From contig JAMWBK010000008.1 of the NCBI GenBank assembly GCA_029953675.1, forward strand, positions 1,149,001-1,213,000: 64,000 bases of DNA, written 5' to 3'. This DNA comes from Rhodosorus marinus (lineage: Eukaryota > Rhodophyta > Stylonematophyceae > Stylonematales > Stylonemataceae). How positions within the stretch are numbered: position 1 is the first letter of the stretch; every line of letters starts with the position of its first letter. Below the pieces are notes generated by a model. It did no database searches, was not told the DNA's origin, and saw only the letters and a list, made by a program, of their open reading frames with translations. The position numbers and the translations under genes are program-made. Below are positions 23,424 to 35,539 of this stretch, one piece after another.

Positions 23424-26400
23424 AAAGAAGAAGCTATGAACTGCTAGGTACGGCGTCGACCCCCCCTCCCACTCATGAGACCTAGAAATGGAATTCCATA
23501 TAGTACGCTGGTGCACCGCTGACCTCTGGTCCTCTTGCAGCCGTACGGGCCTTAATATGTCCACTCTTGATTCCGCAGCGGACGGGGTGAAATGGAGCAA
23601 ACCGTGAGATGGCCTGCTTCCACTCTCAAAGACGAGATAATGGCTTGACCCTGTGAAAGCGCTTCCGTAAGTGTTTGGAAACGAATCTATTCCCGACATA
23701 TTGTTTCAAGACCTGATCGAAACAAGCACCAGTGTACGGTGTAATACAATTTACAGCACAGAGCTTCTGTTGTGCGCGGGGGTGGGGGGGGGGGAGGCCG
23801 CGACCATTTCGCAAGGCAGATTATGGCTCTCTCGGGCTATCTGAATCGAATATCTCCCAAATCGTATGTTTGCTTGTGCTTCTCGATGGCACGAGCACCT
23901 TATAGCCCACCCCCACCCAAAATATTCACTCCCCTCCCGCCCACTTTCAGTGAAGTCGTTTTTCATTGACAGTTCTGAGCCAATTCAGTGCAACCCTAAT
24001 TCAGTACTTTTTCTGTTTAATAAAAAAAACTGGAAGTGTGTTTCAGTTTCAGTTTGACTGATAAAAATGTTCGGAAAACCCTGTTCTGTGCTCTTTTGGA
24101 CCAAACCGAGTCTTGCTGAAACTACTCTAGCGCTCCGATGCCAGAGCGTATCAGCATCTTTGCTCTAGCTACACAGCTCAGATCTTGGAACTGCCACTGT
24201 AGATCGATATGAGTGAACCCTCTGCGAAAACGTCGCTGCCAGACCCCGCAAACTTACTCCTTTCTAGAGCTTGATGTTCTGCAGGGACCGCAAGCTGGCA
24301 AAAGCGTTGAAGAGTTAGATTGTAGAGGTTCCGCTAGGCTACCTCGAGTTGTAACGGGTTCTTACCACAATGACGGCATGGCAGTCTCACAGCCAGGAAA
24401 CCCACGCAAATTCCCCAGAAACGAGAAATTCACGTGAAGCTCATGCTGGAACTGATTCAGCACAATCTCATTGAAACACATGGGCTGCAGCGTTCTTTGC
24501 TCCGAGCGCATAGCTATAGTAGCCGAAGAGGTACCCTGCATTCTGAATTCGCAGAGGGAAAACATCGATTCGCAAGGCTTTCACACATGGTGGGACTGGA
24601 TGGAGCTTTTCTCGGCGCGAACTATAAGAGTGAGCTTGAATGCGATAGGCATTTTTTCACCTCAGACCTCGAACACAGGTGAGTTTTCTAATTTGCACTA
24701 GAAACCCATGACCGTAAATTTTACGGTGCCACCCAGCCAAGTGTTGGACGCGAGACCAGGACGAGCAAAGCGGGCTTTTTCAACCCAAACGAGTCGAAAA
24801 CGCAGGCGCGTAGGAATCTCCTATTCCCCTCATTATTCCCCACGAATTTCCGACCAGCCCGCGAAAACAACCATGTATTAGTTGATCCCGCAAAAAAAGC
24901 CAAACGGCCAACGGTTTTCACTGTTTCTCCACTTTGGGGTGGGGTGCGGAATATCGAAAAACGCTCCTCATTTGACCCTTATAATCGTTGTAAGGGCGAT
25001 TATACTATCAACGCACGATCTGTTCCAGTAAATCCCAGTGCATGCGAACACATGTCCAGATAGAAAAGGGTATGAAACGAAGTTCAAGAAAGCGGGAAGA
25101 ACTCGAACGCTGGGCGATCAGATTGCTGAGTTCCGCCCTCGGTCGAAAAGATACGTGAGTACGCGTTTATCATTATCATTAGTACTACTGACTTTGACCT
25201 TACGTGTACCTGAAGAGAACACGTCCAGAAAGTACCTCATGATTTTTTGGGAACCGGAGCTTGTTTTGGGAGGAAGGAAATAAACGCCTGCGAAATTTCG
25301 CCCTTTTCGACTTGGTGTTTGTGTCTCATTGCCCACGGAGATACCAGCGTTTTCAGAGAGGAAATCGAGCTGCTTTCGCATATCTCAGCCTGAGAGGTAA
25401 ATATCCATTTTTGTTCGTCCTACTGACTCGGGTCGCTCTTATCTTCCTGTAAGCAACAAGTTTCTACTTGAACAGATGGCTGAAACTTGGGCTCTTGCAG
25501 CAATGTGTGCGTGTGACCGCAGTCGCAGTCGGACCTTGACAAAGTTCTGCGTCCTGACGAATCATGCCAAGTAGCAAAGGTCCGCTGAGAGCTCCTAATA
25601 CTGATACGGTGTGTGCCGCCTCGATGATCCCCTTTTCTGGGCAGTGTGGATGACAATCGACATTCTGTTTTGCAAAAACATCTGGGTGGGTTGAAATTTT
25701 TGAAAGTATTTTAGATTTTGGGCAAGCGGAACTGCTGAAAAGAACAAAACCAGATATCCTGGCATTTCTAGACTCTTGTGAGCTGCAGGACCTAAATTTG
25801 GGGCTCATTCTTTCCTTTCCGATGACTTTCAATCCATTTATTGATAAAAATACATCTGCCCGCTAAGTTACGTTCAACCAAGGGGCGGTCGGTGGGGGGG
25901 TTGAAAGTATTTCGAGCTGGGAAAAATAACAGTAAAGACTAGTTAAGTGTCGCACGTGAGAAACGGGTGAGCCCAACCCAAAAGCCTCCCTTGGTTTGGA
26001 ATATCCACTTTTTAATCAATTCGAGATACCCTACGATTTCCTGCACTGTGTGTGGACAACACAAACGGAAATCCTCAGCTAGCAAGGACTAAAGCCAGCC
26101 AGAAGCAACGCTGGCTACAAAATATCCGAAGGCGTGGTGATCAGCGGCACAAACCGATGGGACAGCGGGGAGCGCAGAGCGCCGAAAGGCTGGGTAAGTC
26201 ATCGCCTCAGAGTACTAGGACTCCCCAAGCATCGCATTGAGCCCGCAGCGTCATCCCGAGGAACCTGGGTCACGAGCTTGGAACGCTCGAATCGTATACC
26301 CTCAGACCATGAGTGCGTCGTTGGGTGTCTTGTTGGACGCTCATAGGGACCTCGCGTTTTAGATCGAAATCTTCTTATGCGATTTGTCTCTGTACGAAAG

Positions 26401-28512
26401 CCGCTCCTTAACGGGATACGAATCTTAGTCAGATATTGGCTCTCCGCTACGAACTATTCGTCATACGCCCTCTGAATCGTAAAAGCCACTTGGCAAGGTG
26501 ACACCGATATTATTCAAGCAGGATCTCGACCATTCTCAAGCTGTTTTGCACTCTGAGAAGCCACCATACGAGCACGCTTTTGGAGCGAAGGGAAAAACAT
26601 AACCGTAGACCGATGCAATAGGTGATAGAGGAAGGGGTGGGGTGGAATGCCTGTCTTCATAGCTTCCGAAACGCGCGTTGAGATGCCAACTGCTGAGACC
26701 CAATGTTGCTGCGAGCGGTGTCGCATCTGGAACGGAACGCTGACGAGCGTGGAACTGGGATCCTTTTGGAGGTGGCAGCTCGTTCTGGGAAGTCCTATCT
26801 GTACTGCCAACGATACGATCCCCGTGGCTCAGATGATCAACTGTGTTTGAGCTATATCCATTGGCACAGCTGTCCCCGAGCATCCGTTCGTCAGTCCGTA
26901 GGAATGCAACCCGTGCTCTAGCTGAGTGAGCGTTCAACTCATTAGCGTTGTATCTCTCTGGATTCTTTCGATGAACTTTCCAATGTGGTTCCACTGTCCA
27001 CTAAGCCAATTGTTGTCACAGGTTCCTGTGCTCGCCTCAAACCAAGGAAATACGCAATTTTATTACTTTTCGCATCCTTTTCATGTTACCCATTAGTTCG
27101 TCGATGTCTGGTTGTGAAGCACTCCGAGTGACAGAGAAAGCAAGAATAATCTTTACCAAGAAATCCTGGTATCTTTTACCCCTGGGAATTTTGTTTTGCG
27201 AGCACCCGTTGCGCAGTTCGTCGAGGATATTTCATAAATCAAGGCTATCAGGTCAACGATCATTTCGATTGTGAGCTAAAACTTTTTAGAAATGTTGAAC
27301 TCTAAACAAACCCAATTGTAGAACCGTATCTGTTGTTTGTCTTTTGTTTATGTCGGAAAGATGAATGAATGTATGAATGTGTTTATAAGGATTACCGTCG
27401 GTTGCTACCCCATGTCCGATGTTTTTCATTTTTGTCTTCCTAGGCTAAGCAAAGAAGCTGAGTGGACAGTTCGTAGACAGCTTAAAAAATAAGCAAGAGG
27501 ACACCATTATCTATAGTTCGTGCGTGATTCAGAATCGTGGCCATGAACCGTTCTCACACCAGCCAGCTGAGCAAAAGGGGCGATTTTGGGGCGTATTAGA
27601 ACATTCTCGGAGAAAATGTGCCAATCTGGAACCCCCACTCAAGAGTATCCAGGTACCGAGAACTAGTTGTTCTGTAATTTTATTGCCTCTTTTTCAGTAG
27701 ACGGGGAAACCTATCAGGCGGATTTGTCCAGTTTCACCAATTCAGAAAAAAACAACGTAATGGTCGAAAACAGGCCGATATTTGATATGGCTGTTTCATT
27801 GGTTGGCTAAATCATCTGTGGAACTGGATTCCTCGTCGAAGTAACAAACAAACGAATTCACACTTTGCTAAGAAGAGGGCGCAGAAGGGGTGGTGGGCTT
27901 TCCACATAAAATTTGGGCATATGATTGTTCAAGAAAATTTATGAATTCGAGAAGAACCGTGTGTAAGTAGTTTCGGTTGGCTGCAAAACAGAGGAATTGT
28001 GCAGTGACATGAGCTGTCTGGAGCATACTTCTGTTGATTGGTCATCTGAGTGTATCATGGCCATTCATTGGTAGATACTATTTTGTCAGCCATTCTCACG
28101 AACAATGTTCACTATCAATTACTGATGGGGGGGGATGGTTATGAATTTTCATACGGTGATTCCAATACCGTGGGTGGGTTAACCGTGACAAGATGAATTT
28201 GAGAATATCCTTAATAAATTATATACGTTTGGTATTGGGAAATTGCCTTCCACCCCTAACCAGAGAGAACGGCCACCTCAAGCAAACAGCTTTCGATTGC
28301 TGCAAAATACGGAAATCCTTGAAAATTTTGATCGTAGCACTGAGGACTGGCAACAGGCGGTTTCGACCGTTTTCTTTTGGTCTGTGCTCACACTATCGAA
28401 CGTTGTTAGGAACCATATAAGCTACTCATGCCATGCAGCTGGCTCTCGAGTGGAGTGCGAAGGGGAGGGTGATGGCGGGGTGGAGGATCTGTCCTCAGCG
28501 AATAGAACCACA
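23424..28512. other. 5-kb gene-poor stretch
   Basis: No gene could be supported over about 5 kb on either strand. Base composition fluctuates, with G-runs near 23780, 25890 and 28120, and AT-rich blocks at 27300-28200. A short ATG frame at 25073 (MKRSSRKREELERWAIRLL) ends at a GTGAGT donor but has no continuation I can defend. Frames at 24434-24700 and 26514-26994 show no domain. This may be decayed mobile DNA or long non-coding sequence. Confidence 0.4.
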
Positions 28513-29205
28513 ATGAGCGAGGGGGGAATGCTGTTGTTGAATAGTCAAGTGCTTCGGGAGCAACTGCCGAAAAGCGTGCTATTCGGTCAGCGCTCAACGA
28601 AAGGAAGACATCGGAATAGAACGGTAACAATTATTGATTGGGATGACACAATTCTGCCTAGCCATGAAATCTTTGCGAATGGTTTAGAGAACGCGATGCA
28701 TCGCAACGGTACGGTAATCGCGGAGTTTGAAGCGGTGTTGAGAGAAATTGAGGAGTCCGCGTTGAGGTTATTACAGAGGGCGCTAAGTCAAGGTCTGGTC
28801 GTGGTGGTAACCGCGTCGGAGTCAGGTTGGGTAGAGAAGTCCGGGGCAGTCTTCCTCCCCCGTGTCTTAGCATTTTTCCGGAAGCATTCGATACGAGTGG
28901 TTAGCGCGAGAAGCAGATATGAGCGCGTTTGCGGTCCTAATGAATGGAAGGTTAGAACGTTCCATGATGAAATACGGCAATTGTTTTGCGAGAAGAAGGG
29001 TGTGCACGTCGTAGTAATCGGTGACGGACCATTCGAGTATCTTGCAGCAAGGAGTCTAAAGGACACCTACTCCGAGATGATAGTGAAGATGGTGAAGTTC
29101 ATGGAGGGCCCCACGCCAAAGCATTTGCACAATGAATTGAGTGTTTTGGGATCAGAGATACACGCCATTTTCGAGCATTACGAATCTCTGGAAATCTTTT
29201 TGTGA
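28513..29205 (+). CDS. HAD-like protein of unknown role
   Basis: From the first in-frame ATG, a single exon of 230 residues is read. Near residue 40 it has VTIIDWDDTILPS, the DxD-type motif I of the haloacid dehalogenase fold, and later VVVVTASESGWVE (motif II-like Thr/Ser) and VVVIGDGPFEYLAA, a GDG acidic motif IV-like turn. Similar IIDWDDT proteins occur in stramenopiles and red algae without known substrate. The motif I second Asp is present, so phosphatase chemistry is possible. The frame stays open about 270 bp upstream of the ATG, so an upstream exon cannot be excluded. Confidence 0.75.
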   Translation: MSEGGMLLLNSQVLREQLPKSVLFGQRSTKGRHRNRTVTIIDWDDTILPSHEIFANGLENAMHRNGTVIAEFEAVLREIEESALRLLQRALSQGLVVVVTASESGWVEKSGAVFLPRVLAFFRKHSIRVVSARSRYERVCGPNEWKVRTFHDEIRQLFCEKKGVHVVVIGDGPFEYLAARSLKDTYSEMIVKMVKFMEGPTPKHLHNELSVLGSEIHAIFEHYESLEIFL

Positions 29206-29795
29206 TTTAATTTAGGATTTGATCGCTAACAACTTACATTCACATATCTATAATCGTTAATAAAATTGCATATTGCTCACATAACGCCGGAGACTGACGA
29301 CGCCTTGCAATCCGAACCTTCGTGAAGCCGGTGATGTCGACAAAGCTTTGTGGAGGCTTGTGTTTCACGTTTTCCTACATCGCATACCTCAAGGTTGGAT
29401 GGTCCGCGGTACATGAAACTACGAGCTTGAGAAAAACTTAGAAAGGCATGGGTGATCTCACCACAGGTAATGATGACAACTATACTTTTGTTTCTTTGCT
29501 TGGAGCGCGGAAAGTGGTAGTGGAAAGTAGACATAGTTGTTGCAAGACCGAGATCCCGTTGCGAGGGGAACCGGGACTGGTGTCAAGGTCCTACCTCTAC
29601 AGGAAAAAATCAGTGTGATTCAACACCCATCAGTCTCTTGTGTAAAGAAAGCTTCCGAGGATGAGATTGTACGCTTCAAGCTCCAAATATGTTTGGACTC
29701 ATCTTCCAGGAAAACAGCTACAGTATTGGAGGCTGTTGAACAGACAGCGATCGCGGTTCGGGATGGCTTGGCACGTCCTTTCTTCAACGGCCTCC

Positions 29796-29847
29796 AAAAT
29801 TCATATTCCAGGAAACGTCTAAAGCCGTTTCCTGGAATATGAATTTT
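29796..29847. repeat. Perfect 22-bp inverted repeat with 8-nt loop
   Basis: The left arm, 29796-29817 (AAAATTCATATTCCAGGAAA plus CG), is repeated exactly as reverse complement at 29826-29847, separated by TCTAAAGC. No arm mismatch is present. The GC content is moderate and there is no T-run typical of a bacterial terminator; in a eukaryote it would form a strong RNA hairpin or DNA cruciform. Confidence 0.95.
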
Positions 29848-30238
29848 GAGTTGCCGCAAACAACGATTGTATCATCATCATATGTCGACAGGGGACTTTT
29901 TTACGTTTGTTCAGGAATTATGAAACGCGAATAAATGCTAAGAAAACGAATACTTAAAGCTTGCGGTTTCAAAAGCAATAATCCAATGGGCTCATGGGCT
30001 CTGGGGGATTGTTTTGCGGAGAGCGCGCACCGCTCTCAATTCATAAGCAAATGTAAAGATTTCGAAGCCCCGGACCGACGGGAAAACCGTTATTCGTAGG
30101 GCTGCCACCCGACTCGCTAGATTTTTGGATGCATACAGAAGAAATTGATCATTTATTAAGTGCTTTTCAAAAATATATCTATTATAATTGAATGAAGTAC
30201 TGGTGGGACGCGATTGACTCGATTTGTGGATTGTTGCT

Positions 30239-30350
30239 TATAGCCGGGTTGATATGAAACGCCGATATGGGCTATCGTAAGTTTCCGAGAAAAAAAAGTT
30301 AGTACACTTATAGCCGGGTTGACATGAAACGGCGAAAGCAGCTATTGAGA
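30239..30350 (+). repeat. Two direct copies of a ~40-bp motif, 70 bp apart
   Basis: CTTATAGCCGGGTTGATATG at 30237 recurs as CTTATAGCCGGGTTGACATG at 30307. Both are followed by AAACGNCGA and a GCTAT end (30270s and 30340s). About 36 of 42 positions agree by eye. Confidence 0.85.
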
Positions 30351-31562
30351 GCGTCCAATAAATATTTAGTATACTTGAAATCCATAAGCTCCTCGCATTC
30401 CCGAAAACCACCCCTCTAAACGACTCTCACTCAATCAAATTTTTTATCGCAATTCTCTCCTGAACCTCCTCGTTGCTAACCGATTCTACATGGAAGATCT
30501 TCTACCTGAGAAGACTGTTTGAGCCCCAACACCAGGTCAGATCTATACAGATAAGCCAAATTGAACCATACGTGCCAAGGGCGAGAACTGTTTGCCCTAA
30601 AATAGACCTTCCCCGAGTCGTCATTACTTTTCGGTACTTCTTTTTCTTCTCGGACAAGACCGCTAACGGCTCTCCTGGCGGGCACACTTAGGGCGCACTC
30701 TAGATAATAGCGTTGTCATAAAACGTCCAATAAAATAGTAAGTAAATACGATATGGAATAGACGAAGAGACGTCTTCGGATAGAAAAACTCAAGTTTTAT
30801 TCTACAATGTGTGTACCATACACACCACGATAGGCTGGTCGATAAAACGTCCCGTGGTCAATCAGCTTTGTCCAATATTCAGCCCCCATGGTATCGAATT
30901 ATGATTACTTCTGTTATTGACAGGCTGTCATTCATCATCCAATGGTTGTCGGAAGTCGCCCGGATGAAAGATTCTAAGTACGGACGAAGTGGGAGCATGC
31001 ATGCAAAGCAAGCTGCTGAGAGGAAATGATAATGCAGTAAATTGCGACTGCGTGGAAATGGAAGTTCCCTTAAAGTGGAGTTGTATTTATCACGTGTTCG
31101 CAATGCTCAACCATGCGGGAGGGACTACAATGGCCAAAGACAATACTCTGCATCCGCATATGGCAATGGAATTGTCCATGTAGGACCGTGATTGTGAAAC
31201 AAGCGGCGAGAGCGACGTAGGAGCCGGGGCTTGTTGCCAAAATCAGAGCTCGTGGAAAGAAATCAAGGCTGGTGGTCATCGCCTTCGTAGCCTAGTTAGA
31301 AGCTGCATCCGTATCTTCGTGAAACCATTTTTTAAAGTAGGAGAGACATGGAGATGGTAGTGGCAGGGAAACCTATGGCAATTTCAACGAAATTTAGGGA
31401 AAACTTTGTTCGGCGATATGGTTATTTGCCGAGATAGCTCGTTTGGTCCAGCCGGATTAGATTGGAAAACGGGAACACCCGTCCAATGTGTATTCCTAAG
31501 ATTAATGATCAACTGAAAGACTCTGAGACAATATAAATATTTCACCGAACGACTTTTGGGAT

Positions 31563-31624
31563 AGGGGCAAAGCTAAGTATAGAGAATCTAAGCATATAGA
31601 ATCTATGCTTAACTTTGTCCCTGA
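31563..31624. repeat. Imperfect inverted repeat
   Basis: The left arm GGGGCAAAGCTAAGTATAGA (from 31563) pairs with the right arm ending TATGCTTAACTTTGTCCC near 31622, with about four mismatches. An internal copy of AGAATCTA(A/T)GC is present around 31583-31609. Confidence 0.65.
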
Positions 31625-32950
31625 AATGGATTGAGTTTCTGCTAAAGTATTGGGATTTCACTATCATTTTGTTCTCAGTCTGAATTGGTTGAGCGCGGAG
31701 GGTGACCGCAAACCCCTGCTGGGCTGATTGGCTGGCTTGCTCTTAGCATACAATGTTATTTTGACAATTTTCAGATCCAAGCGAGGGGAGGGGAGGACTT
31801 TCCGCTTTTCATGAGAAAGGCCGCTGAGGGTCGCTGCCCAGAGGTGCGCACTGCCGGCGGCCGAAGAAGCTCAATACTCTCCTCGCGGACTTGTAGGCTA
31901 GGGTAGATAGAACATAGGGAACGGAGTAGTGAGAGACAGACTAGGTGGTACAGTTTAGGACAAGTACTTGGGACAACCCCGGACTAAAGAAACGCTTGAC
32001 GATGCAGCGCACGGATCTGAATGCCGCGGCTCGCTGCGGTGGGGAGCCTGGTGCACCTTGCCGTCTTGATTTCTGCCCGAGATTTTCCTCAGATCCGGGG
32101 TTGCCGGCTTCTCATTCGATCTGGTGAAATAGACCACTTCTCAATCCTTCAATGTTCGCGGAAAATGAGGACGTTTGGCTGGATTTTTAGACTCGGTGGA
32201 GGTGGAGGCATTCACGTCCAGCGTCGCCTCTTGAATGCAGCACAAACAATGCGATTACCGGCCGATAGCCAAGGGGAATTGAAGACTCAAACGCTCGCAC
32301 CCAAACCCAACTGTTTCCCCCTTTGGCTGACTTGCGAACGCATGATTGAGGAGGGCTGTTTCGCTCTTGCTGTTTGTGAACCGTCGACATTGGTCTCGTA
32401 GTGCAACAATTGCAATCATCGTTGTCTGGGAGAAGATGTGGCTATGCTGTATCGGCAGCGACTGACCCGGGGTTTCTTGTGCATGGAGAATAAACTCGTC
32501 TCCCAAACCCCGCATACCAACACCTGAGGAGGTATCTCATTTGAAGGCAGTACAGGAGGTAGATGACCGTGAGATGTTCTCCGCGGCAGGAGACTTGCAT
32601 CATTCGGTACTGCTCCTACAGCCTGCTCCCTTGGGAAAGTATCTCAGCAACGCCTTCTTTGCTTTATTCGAACCAGCAATCAAGAGCAGCACATCTTATC
32701 AACACCCTTCAACGGTTTCCGCTGAGACGTGCGAAAGTTTCATGTTGGCGCTCAGCTCCTCTTTCCACTGAAGAGCAGGAGTGGGTCCAACAAGCTAACC
32801 GGCTGTAAAATATCCCTTCCGGAAGTCCACTAGTTTTCAAATTTGCAGAAGGACCCCCTTTTGGTACAGCGAGGTCTTCCTTCGCTATAGATCGCCTCGT
32901 GTCCGAGTGACGTATCATCAATAAAGTTGCAGTTCATCTTTGAACAATCA

Positions 32951-35539
32951 TCAGGAGTTGGCCACTAGCTTTTCAAGGGCCTGCTTAGCAAAGTAGTTCA
33001 CGTCCGTATCAGTTTCTGATTCCGCAGCCAATGAGGAGAGACAGGGTCTTATTTTCGACTCTTTCATTTCGGGCGTTACGAAAGGCATCACGTGACTCAA
33101 TGTCTTCGCCGTGCCAAACCGTACGTTCGGAACTGGGTCCTTACTAGCCCGCTCCGTTAATAACGATATGAAAGATTCTTCTACCACTTCGGCTCCAACG
33201 ACCTCAGAGAGCACAGCGACAGCATTTAGAGCAGTGATCCTGTGCAAATATTTGCTCGAAAAGTCGAACAGGTGCACAATCTGTGGTGTGTAGAAGCGAG
33301 CTTCACGTCAATCTAAGGTTCATGGAAAGAATCTGTTCAAGCGAAGGGCAGCGGCTCTCAGTTTCCAGCCGAGACTATTCTGCATACCTGCGGCACGATG
33401 TTCTGTTTTGCCCAGTCCGTGCCAAACACTTCAGCCAAGCTCTTCAAGTTCATAATCGCGGCTTCTCTGATCGACCACACGTTGTCTATCAGCCATTTGA
33501 TGCATAATGTACTCAACTTCAAATCTTCCTCAAAAATCTCCCTTCCTAGTTGTTTTGCGAGCAACGGGATATGCTGGATTATCGCCAATCTAACTCTCCA
33601 GTTCTTATCTTCGGCAAGGTGGACAATAGTTGGCATGAGCTCATCTGACAGCCTGCGCGTCCAGAGGTACACACCACGCGTTGAAGACACTCAGGATGAG
33701 AAAACAAAACACTTCCGACCTTCGGGGGAAGAATTGACGTTGGATTGAGGCGTACCGCTTCACGCCCATCACAGACGAAACATCGGCTAGCTTTGCTATT
33801 AGGTTGAGCCGAACGTCCGGAAATTCGTCCTTCAAGAGAATCATCACCAAATCCAACAGGTCCTTTACGGCTTCGTCGTCCCCCAGGGCGCTTGGCAGTC
33901 CCATAATGTTTGCGCTAAGCGCTGCTCGAACGTGCTGGGAAGGGTCACTTACGAGCTCATGAACAATTGGCAATACGTCCCTAGCAATAAGAAAACGAAC
34001 AAGCATTCCTCTCAGAGGGTAGAGCAAAAGCGCAGTCGTTTATGGCCGAGCCCCTCCACGGGAAGCAACCGATCCGCAATAGTTCAACCTCATTCAATCT
34101 TGTGGAGATGGGGATTGATGACCTTGTCATACCTAACCATAATTTCAGCGCCGGAAGGTTCTCCATGAGGCTGCTCAGTTGCTACCAGCCTATGCATAAA
34201 ATCCGTGAGCTTGAACGTTGCCGCAGTTCGAACTTCAGCTTCACCGTCCTTGAGAAGGCGAGTGAAGGCTGGTAGCAACTCTTCTCGCGTCGCGTTTGAT
34301 CCAAAGACATCGCAGAGGTCGCAGCTCTTGTCCGCTACTATATATCGGACCCTCCAAGACTTGTCCTGTTTTTCAATACCGGATGAATTGCCCCGGTAAG
34401 CAAACGAAGCTCCCAACCTCGTTCACAAGCGTGCGTCGAGCAATCTACTCCCCGCTGTTAATGGTTCGTCTCACCTTCGAAAATGCCCTAATAATTGGCA
34501 TCATCACTTCGACCTGTACGGATTCACTAAGACAGCTTGCCACTGTTGAAGCGTTTTCTACCAAGAGGAGACGGACCGACTCTTGTTCGTCCTCAGAGAG
34601 CATCTTAAAATCAGCTACGATCTGCGGTGGGAGCCGGGAACCGAAAGGCAACAAATGCTCATCAGTATGTCCCAACTGGGTTCTCGCAGAGAGTCTGCAA
34701 CAGAGCGGAATCCGCTCTTTCTAAAATGTCCGTTTCCGAGATCTCATACCTCAGTTTCCACTAAGGACTTGTCCGTCTCTGCCAGTGCCCTACTCATGTC
34801 CCCGAGGTAGCTCGCAGCGGCTCTTCTAACCATCGGCTTGTCGTCTCTTACCAGTTGACTAAAGATGGATATGCATTCCTTTCTTATGTCTGTACGATCC
34901 ACTGGTAATCTCCCATAGACGCAGGCCAGCAAAGAGCATGCGGAAATTCGCGAAGTAAACCAGTCCCCACGAGCTAGGCGTTGAGTCAGCGGGAAGAAAT
35001 GCTTGACATGAATAGTTCTGCTCTTTTCGGCGTCATGACGGAACACTGCGTCTGACACCTGAAGCGGTTGTGAGAAAAGAAATAACTCCGAGCTAAAAAA
35101 TTGAATGTAGACCCAGCGTCTCGGAAAGACGCCTAAACGCTAGGGAGGACCCGCAGGTAGATTCAATTTCGTTCTCACACAACCGTACCTCGCGCAGACT
35201 CCTCGTAGCTCGATCCCTGACCACCGTCTCTTCCACGGTGCTTAAGCTCTCCAACGGGACAAGGAGACTCTCAGCGTACTCTGGCCCTCCTACTTGCTGA
35301 ACGAAATCACCCAGTTCCTCCGCTAGCACGAGCAGTATCTCGTCTTCATCATCAATCGTATCCGTTAGGAATGGAATCAGCTCACACCGCGTTCTCTCCG
35401 GCCCCAAGGCCGAAGAAATTATCTTCAACTTCTTTGTTGCGTTTTTCCTGAACTGCACATTCTCGCTCTTCAATTCATCCAGTAGCAGAGCGATGCGTTG
35501 CAAATTGGCTTCATCTGAATCGTCCATGACAAAAGGCAT
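32951..35539 (-). CDS. Protein phosphatase 2A scaffold subunit A (PR65)
   Basis: This is the HEAT-repeat scaffold that joins the PP2A catalytic and regulatory B subunits. The first exon, 35539-35189, reads [32 protein letters not shown] and [20 protein letters not shown]. The second, 35058-34750, reads [20 protein letters not shown] and [13 protein letters not shown]. Later exons give [75 protein letters not shown] and the C-terminal [13 protein letters not shown]. These match the repeats of PR65 in order from first to last. The first two exons are each a multiple of three. I count about eight exons; some inner borders are not fixed to the base. Confidence 0.95.

Larger units (their letters stand above)
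29206..32950. other. 3.7-kb gene-poor stretch with palindromes and repeated motifs
   Basis: No supportable gene. It contains the perfect palindrome at 29796-29847, a twice-repeated motif at 30239-30350, and an imperfect inverted repeat at 31563-31624, each listed separately. The open frame at 32021-32401 has no domain and no conserved pattern. AT-rich blocks lie at 30120-30420. Confidence 0.45.

Noticed and set aside
26514-26994. 98- and 152-codon minus-strand frames
   Set aside because: No domain or regular hydrophobic pattern; antisense frames equally open.
32021-32401. 126-codon plus-strand frame
   Set aside because: No domain, irregular composition, no splice or neighbour support.
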